A stretch of DNA of 64,000 nt, taken from the NCBI GenBank assembly GCA_030537195.1, contig JAUNOK010000012.1:21671-85670 (forward strand). Reading direction: 5' to 3'. The notes beneath the pieces were generated by a model. It was not told where the DNA came from. It saw only the letters and a program-made list of their open reading frames with translations, and ran no database searches. Below, in pieces: positions 9,441 through 16,332 of the stretch. How positions within the stretch are numbered: the stretch's first letter is position 1; the number at the start of each line of letters is the position of its first letter. The position numbers and the translations under genes are program-made. This stretch comes from Eubacteriales bacterium (lineage in GTDB: Bacteria > Bacillota > Clostridia > Lachnospirales > Lachnospiraceae).

Positions 9441-10487
9441 ATGGCTAAATGTAAATGCAGCAAATGTGGTTCTACCCGCATCGTAAGCAATATTGTGCAG
9501 AACATGCCTAATGGCTGCTTTGATGTGTGCACGAATCCTATATGTGGTTCACCCGATGAACTCAGTATTCTCGCCCCTCTTATCTATGATGAGATAGGTA
9601 TTAATCTGTGTACCACATTCGCTGTCGGCACAGATATTTCAACGACTTATCCAACAGCTACCAATGCATCAGTCAGTGTTATAGATATAGCCTACACTTA
9701 TGGTGATGAAAATGTTGAAATCACCCAGATAGCCGGTAGACCTAACTGCTACTCTGTGACACTCACCAACCTTACTGTAACATTTGCAGTAACGCTTTAT
9801 GATGAGTCATGCAGGGCATTAGCAACTCTCACGCCAACGGCAGTCTACCTTCCTAACTCAACTACAGCTGATACTTACGATGAAGACACCAATCCAACCT
9901 CTGTCACCCTTGAAATATTTGCTCCTTACGGAGTTTCCTACAACTCAAACAACGCAGACCCTCCTGTTTACACGCCTGCACTTAACAGCATAGGTTTCTT
10001 ATCATCTGACAATGTCGTAACACAGGGACTTAACCTCTACGCAATCCCTAAACTTTTAGGCCTTGATACCACAGACGATGAAATTACTGTAGGACTCACC
10101 CTCATCTTACAGAGCCTCTACTTCTGTGGCTACCGCGTAACAAGCGCTGGCAGAATCTCAACTCCTAAGGGCAGCATTGTTTCTGGTGAGGAATCTGACT
10201 GCATCAAGTTCGTATGCGGCAACCTCTTAGACAGAGCGATCAAGCCTCTCGATTTAAGTCCACCTTCATGCGAAGGCAACTTAAAGAAGGACTGCAAGAA
10301 GCCTTGTATGAATGACTGCACCGACACTCTTAACACTAACAGCACCGCATGCCAGAACACTGGCAATAACGGCAATGGCAGCCAGACCAGTTACAATCAG
10401 GGTTGTGGAAGCTGCAGCAACAGCACCCAGACTTCTTCAGGCGCATGTGCCGGACCTTGCAATGGCATATGCGGCAATAGCAACTGA
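9441..10487 (+). CDS. Cysteine-rich surface- or spore-like protein of unknown function
   Basis: A 348-residue protein with three parts. The N-terminus carries CKCSKCGS plus further cysteines (residues 4-36). A Thr/Ser/Asn-rich middle of about 200 residues looks beta-structured. The tail (residues about 250-348) is densely cysteine-rich, with motifs such as KDCKKPCMNDC and CGSCSNS, and is low in complexity. There is no signal peptide. Such CxxC-rich, Asn/Gly-rich tails occur in cross-linked spore-coat or surface proteins; that is analogy only. The ribosome site is GAAGGAAAAG before the ATG. A hairpin terminator follows at 10501, and the codon choice (many TAC, CTT, ACC) suggests good expression. 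Confidence 0.65.
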   Translation: MAKCKCSKCGSTRIVSNIVQNMPNGCFDVCTNPICGSPDELSILAPLIYDEIGINLCTTFAVGTDISTTYPTATNASVSVIDIAYTYGDENVEITQIAGRPNCYSVTLTNLTVTFAVTLYDESCRALATLTPTAVYLPNSTTADTYDEDTNPTSVTLEIFAPYGVSYNSNNADPPVYTPALNSIGFLSSDNVVTQGLNLYAIPKLLGLDTTDDEITVGLTLILQSLYFCGYRVTSAGRISTPKGSIVSGEESDCIKFVCGNLLDRAIKPLDLSPPSCEGNLKKDCKKPCMNDCTDTLNTNSTACQNTGNNGNGSQTSYNQGCGSCSNSTQTSSGACAGPCNGICGNSN

Positions 10488-10500
10488 TAATCTCTATCTG

Positions 10501-10535
10501 TGGGAACGGACGCCTGCTCTTGGCGACTGTTCCCA
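10501..10535 (+). terminator. Hairpin after the cysteine-rich gene
   Basis: TGGGAAC (10501-10507) pairs with GTTCCCA (10529-10535), with a nested CGCC/GGCG stem around a 7-nt loop. A moderately T-rich stretch (TTGTTTCTTTT) follows some 12 bases on. It sits 13 bases after the stop at 10487, so a transcription terminator is likely. Confidence 0.55.
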
Positions 10536-10550
10536 TGTACATAATTGTTT

Positions 10551-10724
10551 CTTTTGGACTTCCACATGCCTCCCCTCTGCTTCAACGTCCAATCCGCCTC
10601 TCTTTCCCGCTCCTTTTGGACTACCACATGCCTCCCCTCTGCTTCAACGTCCAATCCGCCTCTCTTGCTTACCCCTTTTGGACTTCCTCCGTGTATTCCA
10701 CTACTTCAACGTCCAATCCAGCCA
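10551..10724 (+). repeat. Three tandem 62-bp repeats with internal inverted repeat
   Basis: Copies begin with CTTTTGGACT at 10551, 10613 and 10675, a period of exactly 62. The first two copies are nearly identical; the third has diverged in the middle. Each copy contains TTGGAC and, about 27 bases later, GTCCAA, so each can form a hairpin. Short open frames cross the repeats in several phases but have no ribosome site and keep no reading frame between copies, because 62 is not a multiple of three. Non-coding. Confidence 0.8.
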
Positions 10725-10758
10725 CACTCCACAATTTCTTCCATTGCAAATATTTTAA

Positions 10759-10788
10759 TTGCTAATCTCCCTACTATGCGTGTATAAT
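10759..10788 (+). promoter_or_regulatory. Probable sigma-A promoter of the amino-acid transporter
   Basis: TTGCTA (10759-10764) and TATAAT (10783-10788) are separated by 18 bases. Transcription would start near 10795 and give a leader of about 230 nt before the gene at 11026. Confidence 0.55.
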
Positions 10789-10808
10789 TAATAAAATATA
10801 TTATATTG

Positions 10809-11004
10809 AACTGTTGTATACACAGCTGAGAAGTGAATATATTTAGCTGCGGATGCTCTTTGGAGCAGCCGGCACTTAGTAAACCGCAAGCGGCTTTCAA
10901 AGAAAGCCTAATTGCGGTGAACTTAGTGTCCGTTGCTAGCGACAAGAAGCGAAAGCGTGCTCCGCAGATAAATATATTCGCTTTGCAGCGTCCATACACA
11001 CAGT
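10809..11004 (+). promoter_or_regulatory. Long palindromic leader RNA upstream of the amino-acid transporter
   Basis: An imperfect inverted repeat with about 45-nt arms (10809-10855 and 10958-11004) shares long matches such as GAATATATTTA and CTGCGGA. Inside is a second pair (CACTTAGTAAACCGCAA at 10873-10889 against TTGCGGTGAACTTAGTG at 10912-10928). Innermost is GGCTTTC-AAA-GAAAGCC. The element lies wholly between the probable promoter and the ribosome site at about 11011-11020, so it would be a 196-nt structured 5' leader. It has no T-box antiterminator sequence, and I could not match it to a riboswitch. Confidence 0.65.
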
Positions 11005-11025
11005 TCGCATGGAAAGGAGTTACTA

Positions 11026-12546
11026 ATGAATTTTAAAAAGAACAGGTCGAGATTCCTTCTGGTTTTCGCGGCCCTCACTCTTTTGTTCTCTTCTGTTCTT
11101 CTTACTTCATGTCAGGGAAAGAAGATTAAGAACACTGTATTTTCTGTAGATGATCTTGCAGGCAAGACTATTGGTGTTCAGTTGGGAACAACTGGTGATA
11201 CTCTCGTAAGTGATTACGAAACTGACGGTTCTGGCACAACCGTATCAAGATACAACAAAGGTTCTGATGCTATACAGGCTTTAAAGCAGGGTAAAGCTGA
11301 TGCTGTTGTTATTGATGAACAACCTGCCCTAGCATTTGTCAAAGCCAATCCAGACCTCACAATTCTTGAAGAAGAATTTGCAAATGAGGATTATGCCATC
11401 TGTGTTGCGAAAGGCAATTCTCTTACTGCTAAACTCAATGAGGCTATTGAAGTACTTATGGCAGACGGAACTATCCAGAAAGTTATTGATGATTATGTTG
11501 GTGATAATGCTACATTTTCAGGATACAAGTCACCAGACGGTGTAAGCCGTACTAATGGAACTCTTGTTATGGCTACAAATGCTTATTTCAAGCCATATGA
11601 ATACTATGAAGGTGGTTCTATTATCGGTATTGATGCTGATATAGCCCAGGCTATTGCTGATTATCTCGGCATGAACTTAAAGATTGAAGATATGGAATTC
11701 GACTCAATTATCACTGCTGTATCTTCTGGTAAAGCTGATTTCGGTATGGCTGGTATAACAGTTACTGACGAGCGTAAGAAAAATATCGATTTCACAACTA
11801 CTTATACAACTTCTAAGCAGGTTATTATTGTCCGTGATGATAATTCATCTGCAACAGGCATGAGCTTTGCCGAGAAGTTCAAGACAGATTTCATCAAAGA
11901 AGCAAGATATACATACCTTCTTAAAGGTCTGTTAAACACTGTAATCATTGCATTCTTTGCAGCACTTATGGGTGTTGTTATCGGTTTCCTTATTGCAGTT
12001 GTACGTTCTAACCACGATAAAACTGGTCGTATGAAGATTCTTAACTTCATATGTAATGTTTATCTTACTGTAATCAGAGGAACACCTACAATGGTTCAGC
12101 TCCTTATTATTTACTATGTAATATTTAGTTCTGTACAGATTGATAAGGTTATCGTTGCCATACTCGCATTTGGTATTAACTCAGGTGCTTATGTTGCTGA
12201 GATATTCCGTTCAGGTATCATGTCTATTGATAATGGACAGTTCGAGGCTGCACGAAGCCTTGGTCTTTCTTATAAGACAACTATGATAAGTGTTATTCTT
12301 CCACAGGCATTCAAGAATGTTCTCCCAGCGCTTGCTAACGAGTTCATTGTTCTGTTAAAAGAGACATCTATCAGTGGTTACATCGGCCTTAACGACCTTA
12401 CAAGAGGCGGCGATATTATCCGAAGCATAACTTATGATCCAATGCTTCCACTTATTGGTGTTGCCATCATCTATCTTGTAATGGTTATGGGTCTTTCACA
12501 ACTTGTTAAGAAACTTGAGAGGAGGTTAAGAAACAATGAGCGATAA
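11026..12546 (+). CDS. Amino-acid ABC transporter: circularly permuted binding domain fused to permease
   Basis: A 506-residue lipoprotein-permease fusion. Residues 1-29 are a lipoprotein signal ending in LLTSC. The family 3 binding domain then appears with its halves swapped. Residues about 41-162 match the usual C-terminal half ([18 protein letters not shown] ... [13 protein letters not shown]). Residues about 178-270 match the usual N-terminal half ([19 protein letters not shown] ... [15 protein letters not shown]). A HisM/GlnP-type permease with its EAA loop (EAARSLGLS) fills residues about 290-506. Ribosome site AAGGAGT. It overlaps the ATPase gene by 11 bases. Glutamine or another polar amino acid is the likely substrate. 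Confidence 0.88.
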   Translation: MNFKKNRSRFLLVFAALTLLFSSVLLTSCQGKKIKNTVFSVDDLAGKTIGVQLGTTGDTLVSDYETDGSGTTVSRYNKGSDAIQALKQGKADAVVIDEQPALAFVKANPDLTILEEEFANEDYAICVAKGNSLTAKLNEAIEVLMADGTIQKVIDDYVGDNATFSGYKSPDGVSRTNGTLVMATNAYFKPYEYYEGGSIIGIDADIAQAIADYLGMNLKIEDMEFDSIITAVSSGKADFGMAGITVTDERKKNIDFTTTYTTSKQVIIVRDDNSSATGMSFAEKFKTDFIKEARYTYLLKGLLNTVIIAFFAALMGVVIGFLIAVVRSNHDKTGRMKILNFICNVYLTVIRGTPTMVQLLIIYYVIFSSVQIDKVIVAILAFGINSGAYVAEIFRSGIMSIDNGQFEAARSLGLSYKTTMISVILPQAFKNVLPALANEFIVLLKETSISGYIGLNDLTRGGDIIRSITYDPMLPLIGVAIIYLVMVMGLSQLVKKLERRLRNNER

Positions 12547-13282
12547 TACTAACGAAATCATACTTGAAGTTAAAGATTTAAAGAAATCTTTTGGCGACCA
12601 CGTTGTATTGGAATCAATCAATACAACTGTTCGCAAGGGAGAGGTTATTGCAATTATCGGACCATCTGGCTGCGGTAAATCAACATTTTTACGTTCGCTT
12701 AATCTTCTTGAAACTCCGACTGAAGGTCATGTATTATTCCACAATCAGGATCTTACAGATAAAAGTGTAAATGTAGATGAATTAAGAGAAAAGATTGGAA
12801 TGGTATTCCAGCATTTTAATCTGTTCCCTAATATGACTATAAGAAGAAATATAACACTTGCCCCTACTAAGTTAGGACTTATGAGCAAGGAAGAAGCTGA
12901 CAAGAAAGCTGATGAGCTTCTCGCAAGAGTCGGTCTTTCTGACAAAGCAGAGGCTTATCCTAATCAGTTAAGTGGTGGTCAGAAGCAGAGAGTTGCAATT
13001 GCAAGAGCTCTTGCAATGAATCCTGAGATAATGCTTTTCGACGAACCAACATCAGCACTTGATCCTGAAATGGTTGGCGAAGTTCTTAACATAATGAAAG
13101 AACTTGCTGCATCAGGAATGACAATGATTGTCGTAACACACGAGATGGGATTTGCAAAAGAAGTTGCCAACAGATGCATGTTCTTCTACGATGGTGTCAT
13201 CAATGAAGAGGGTTCACCTGAGGAGTTCTTTGGTAATCCTAAGAGTGAAAGATTGAAGGATTTCTTGTCGAAGGTTTTATAA
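12536..13282 (+). CDS. glnQ: Polar amino-acid ABC transporter ATP-binding protein
   Basis: A 248-residue GlnQ/HisP-type ATPase: Walker [10 protein letters not shown] (about residue 43), the family Q-loop ([13 protein letters not shown]), signature LSGGQKQR, Walker [15 protein letters not shown], and the H-loop VVTHEMGFA. The start ATG follows GAGGAGG and lies inside the 3' end of the binding protein-permease gene, so the two are translationally coupled. The fusion plus this protein make a complete importer. The gene is followed directly by the first of two giant palindromes. The symbol is by family resemblance, since the exact amino acid is not known. Confidence 0.88.
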   Translation: MSDNTNEIILEVKDLKKSFGDHVVLESINTTVRKGEVIAIIGPSGCGKSTFLRSLNLLETPTEGHVLFHNQDLTDKSVNVDELREKIGMVFQHFNLFPNMTIRRNITLAPTKLGLMSKEEADKKADELLARVGLSDKAEAYPNQLSGGQKQRVAIARALAMNPEIMLFDEPTSALDPEMVGEVLNIMKELAASGMTMIVVTHEMGFAKEVANRCMFFYDGVINEEGSPEEFFGNPKSERLKDFLSKVL

Positions 13283-13530
13283 TTAGTACAAGGGTGGGCA
13301 TTGAGATAGGTAGATGTTATACAAGACCTCATGGATGCCTGCACCTAGTGTAAGTAAATGCCGTCATATACAATGTCTTTTAGCTGTGTAAAAATCAAAC
13401 GCGCTTCGCTTGAACGAGATTTTTACACAGCACTTTTTGTATATAACGGCATTAACTTACACACGGTTCGGCATAAATCGGTCTTGCACAACATCTACCC
13501 ATCTCAAAGCCACCACCCCACTACTAAGCG
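13283..13530 (+). repeat. Giant imperfect palindrome P1 (about 240 bp)
   Basis: The left arm (from about 13283) and right arm (to about 13530) align as inverted copies almost end to end. Shared blocks include GGTAGATGTT, CAAGACC, GTGTAAGT, AATGCCGT and ATATACAA. The centre is a perfect 14-bp stem (13383-13396 with 13418-13431) around a 21-nt loop (13397-13417). That loop occurs again, inverted, in palindrome P2. The element lies directly after glnQ, with its loop in the orientation of the glnQ transcript. No gene is supported inside. Confidence 0.8.
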
Positions 13531-13535
13531 GGCAA

Positions 13536-13608
13536 GCCTGCCACGGCAGGCGCGGGCGTCACACTTTCCCAGCCAACCCCCAGAATGCAATGCCGCAGGC
13601 GGGCATTC
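13536..13608. repeat. Short GC-rich hairpins between the two palindromes
   Basis: GCCTGCC-AC-GGCAGGC (13536-13551) is a perfect 7-bp stem with a 2-nt loop. GAATGC (13583-13588) and GCATTC (13603-13608) pair around GCC-GCA-GGC. This stretch is far richer in GC than its surroundings and has no gene. Confidence 0.6.
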
Positions 13609-13616
13609 GTCCGGAG

Positions 13617-13932
13617 GCTGACCACTCGAAGGAGAAGAAGTCAGCCGTACAGAGCTGTGCCGGATAGGGGGTGACGGTGTCATCAGGTATATGCCCGAAT
13701 ATTCATATGTCGTGTGAAAGTTAATGCCGCAATCTGCTAAAGGTTGGGGCTTGTAATCTCGTTCAAGCGAAGCGCGTTTGATTACAAGCCGCATAAAAAA
13801 CTCAGCAGATTGCGGCATTTAGTTTCACTAGACATAGGAATCCTGAGGGCAGATGCATGATGACACCGTCACCCCCTATCCGGCACAGCCTGTACGGCGT
13901 CCGGACTACTAAGCTTCCTTCGAGTAGTCAAC
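13617..13932 (-). repeat. Giant palindrome P2 (about 310 bp) reaching into the 3' end of truA
   Basis: Perfect 32-bp arms (13654-13685 and 13858-13889) enclose further matching blocks, including AATGCCGCAATCTGCT and its complement. The central 11-bp stem (13748-13758 with 13780-13790) holds a 21-nt loop at 13759-13779. Read on the minus strand, this loop is identical to that of P1 while the stems differ. The symmetry extends outward: the last codons of truA (complement of 13917-13931) match 13618-13632 in 14 of 15 bases at nearly the mirror position. ACTACTAAGC occurs at 13520-13529 and again at 13905-13914. Confidence 0.8.
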
Positions 13933-14658
13933 CTTCAGAAGACATAGTCCCTTCGCCGGCGCAGTTGCACCTGCAAGGCTTCTGTTGCGTGCCTCTAAAA
14001 GCTCATACATATTCTCCGGTGTTCTCTTCCCCTGTCCTACTTCAAGAAGAGTACCACTTAATATTCTTACCATATACTGTAAGAATCCACTTCCATGATA
14101 TGTCAGATTAAGAAATGAACCCTTTAAAGATACATCTATTGAATAAATCTCACGGACTGTAGATTTCTTCATCTTAGGATTGCCACAGAACGATGCAAAA
14201 TCATGCTCTCCAACAAGTATGTCTGCAGCCTTCTTCATGGCTTCAACATCTAATTTTCCTTCAATTATATTGACATATTTTCTGTTAAATACAGGCTTCT
14301 TATCCCCAACATAACATGTATAACAGTAAGTCTTACCCTGTGCATTATAACGGCTGTGGAATCTGTCAGAAGCAACACGGACTTCCTGTACACAGATATC
14401 CTCTGGAAGATATCTGTTCATATAATCGCATATCTCGTCTTCCTTCATCCTTGTTTCCATATGTGCATTGGCAACCATTCCTTTTGCATGCACACCGGCA
14501 TCTGTTCTTCCTGCACCTATAACCTCAACTTCAGTTCCTGTCATGGCAGAAAGCACTGATTCTAACTTGCCCTGAATTGTCATATCTGTAGTAGGCTGAT
14601 GTTCCCATCCATAATATCTGGTTCCATCATAAGTTATTATCATCTTATAATTCTTCAT
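13909..14658 (-). CDS. truA: tRNA pseudouridine synthase A
   Basis: A 249-residue TruA, which converts uridines 38-40 of the tRNA anticodon arm to pseudouridine. The catalytic aspartate lies in GAGRTDAGVHA (about residue 50). Other family blocks are ITYDGTRYYGWEHQ at the N-terminus, RYNAQGKTYCY in the middle and GSGFLQYMVRILSGTLLEVG near the C-terminus. I start at MKNYKM because GGAG lies six bases before it; a start four codons upstream has none. The length is normal. The last codons form part of the arm of palindrome P2, so the stop region is inside a huge hairpin. It lies 15 bases after the recQ-like gene. Confidence 0.93.
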   Translation of the reverse strand: MKNYKMIITYDGTRYYGWEHQPTTDMTIQGKLESVLSAMTGTEVEVIGAGRTDAGVHAKGMVANAHMETRMKEDEICDYMNRYLPEDICVQEVRVASDRFHSRYNAQGKTYCYTCYVGDKKPVFNRKYVNIIEGKLDVEAMKKAADILVGEHDFASFCGNPKMKKSTVREIYSIDVSLKGSFLNLTYHGSGFLQYMVRILSGTLLEVGQGKRTPENMYELLEARNRSLAGATAPAKGLCLLKVDYSKEA

Positions 14659-14673
14659 TGATATCTCCATTTC

Positions 14674-16329
14674 TTATCTTGCCAGATTCTGCTTCATTCC
14701 ATCAAGAAAATCATATATCTCATCCATAAATACCTTGCCGTAGCGCTCGTATTTGTTCTCACCGACACCACTTACTGACAACATTTCTTCTTCGTTAAAC
14801 GGCACTTTAAGGCACATATCTATAAGCGTCCTGTCTGAGAATATTACATATGGTGGGACGCCTACTGACACAGCTATCTGCTTTCTTAACTCGCGCAGTC
14901 TGTTAAATAATATGACGCCTCTCTCATTAAGCGCATCCTCCGGTTTCTTTGATTTAGGTGTTGCATAGGCTGATTTTGCAGCAGCCGCGGAACGCTTCAT
15001 TCTGTCTGCTACCATTGCAGCATTCCTTGATACAGGTGCACTAAAACGGTTGCCCGGATACATATACGCCTCATCTGCCTCCTGCTCTGCCTCATCAACA
15101 ACACAGTTAGAACAGTTATGGCAATTATATCTTCCGCCCTCAGAATTATCCGGCCTTTCCCCGAAATATTTAAGAATATACTCTCTTAAACAGCTTGTTG
15201 TCTTACAATAGTCAACCATTGCATTAAGTCTTCTTTTATCAAGCATCATCAGCCTTGCTTGTTCCTGTGCATCAATCTCAGGATTAGGCTCTCTGTGTTC
15301 AATGAAGAACTTATTAATCATAATATCCTGTGGAGAGTAAAGCAGTACACACTCAGAATCCTCACCATCTCTTCCGGCACGTCCTGCCTCCTGGTAATAA
15401 TTCTCTATGCACTGCGGCATATTATAATGAATTACAAATCTTACATTAGACTTATCTATTCCCATTCCAAATGCATTGGTTGCAACAACAACAGGCTTTA
15501 TATCATATATGAATGAGTCCTGATTTTCTTTTCGTTCTTCAGCTGAAAGTCCTGCATGATATTTAGTTACTGACAGACCATTGGCATTAAGCATGTCATA
15601 CACTTTCTCAACATTTTTCCTTGTAGCACAGTATATAATTCCACTGTCCTGCCTGTGGCTTACAAGATAATCAAGTATATATGAATCTTTATCCTTAATA
15701 TGCTTTACCTTGAATGTCAGATTGCTTCTGTCAAATCCTGTAGTAAGTATCACCGGTCTCTCAAGTGAAAGAATCTGCAATATATCATCTCTTACCTTAC
15801 TTGTTGCAGTAGCTGTAAATGCGCTTATTATCGGGCGTCTTGCCAGCTTCTTTACGAATGACAATATATTCAGGTAGCTTGGTCTGAAGTCCTGTCCCCA
15901 CTGCGATATACAATGTGCCTCGTCCACAGTAATCATAGATATCTCTACATGTGTTGCAAAATCAAGAAATCCCCATGTTTCCAGTCTTTCAGGTGCCACA
16001 TATATAATCTTATAACGTCCCTGCTTTGCCAATGCGAGTGCCTTTGTAATCTGGTTATCTGTCAGTGAACTGTTAATATATGCCGCATGTACACCTGCCT
16101 GGTTAAGTGCCCCAACCTGATCTTTCATAAGCGATATAAGAGGTGACACAACAAGAGTAATGCCGGACATTAACAATGCCGGCACCTGATAACATAATGA
16201 TTTTCCTGCTCCTGTAGGCATAATTCCTAATACATCCCGGCCTGCAAGTATAGCATCTACTAACTTTTCCTGACCTGGACGGAAAGAATCATAGCCAAAA
16301 TAATGCTTTAAAACTCCATATTTATCCAT
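14674..16329 (-). CDS. recQ: RecQ-family ATP-dependent DNA helicase
   Basis: A 551-residue superfamily 2 helicase. It shows motif I (MPTGAGKSLCYQ), the DEAH box (TVDEAHCISQWG) and motif VI (YYQEAGRAGRDG). A cysteine set in the zinc module follows (CLREYILKYFG, then CHNCSNC), and an HRDC-like C-terminus from about residue 475 (LRELRKQIAVSVGVPPYVIF). A full winged-helix RQC region seems to be missing or reduced between the zinc module and HRDC, which explains the length being below the 590-610 common for RecQ. It acts in DNA repair and recombination. Its start follows the GGDEF gene stop by three bases. Confidence 0.88.
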   Translation of the reverse strand: MDKYGVLKHYFGYDSFRPGQEKLVDAILAGRDVLGIMPTGAGKSLCYQVPALLMSGITLVVSPLISLMKDQVGALNQAGVHAAYINSSLTDNQITKALALAKQGRYKIIYVAPERLETWGFLDFATHVEISMITVDEAHCISQWGQDFRPSYLNILSFVKKLARRPIISAFTATATSKVRDDILQILSLERPVILTTGFDRSNLTFKVKHIKDKDSYILDYLVSHRQDSGIIYCATRKNVEKVYDMLNANGLSVTKYHAGLSAEERKENQDSFIYDIKPVVVATNAFGMGIDKSNVRFVIHYNMPQCIENYYQEAGRAGRDGEDSECVLLYSPQDIMINKFFIEHREPNPEIDAQEQARLMMLDKRRLNAMVDYCKTTSCLREYILKYFGERPDNSEGGRYNCHNCSNCVVDEAEQEADEAYMYPGNRFSAPVSRNAAMVADRMKRSAAAAKSAYATPKSKKPEDALNERGVILFNRLRELRKQIAVSVGVPPYVIFSDRTLIDMCLKVPFNEEEMLSVSGVGENKYERYGKVFMDEIYDFLDGMKQNLAR

Positions 16330-16332
16330 AAC

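Noticed and set aside
10551..10724. Possible CRISPR array
   Set aside because: The 62-bp units are directly abutting with no unique spacers, only three copies exist, and no cas gene is near.
10312..10787. Several open frames of 68-148 codons across the 62-bp repeats on both strands
   Set aside because: They change frame between copies, have odd composition and no ribosome sites; they are by-products of the repeats.
10809..11004. T-box leader for the amino-acid transporter
   Set aside because: No TGGNACCGCG antiterminator and no terminator before the gene; the symmetry is that of a nested palindrome.
13358..13818. Open frames of 84-104 codons within the palindromes
   Set aside because: They exist on both strands because the sequence is palindromic; no ribosome sites and no protein-like composition.
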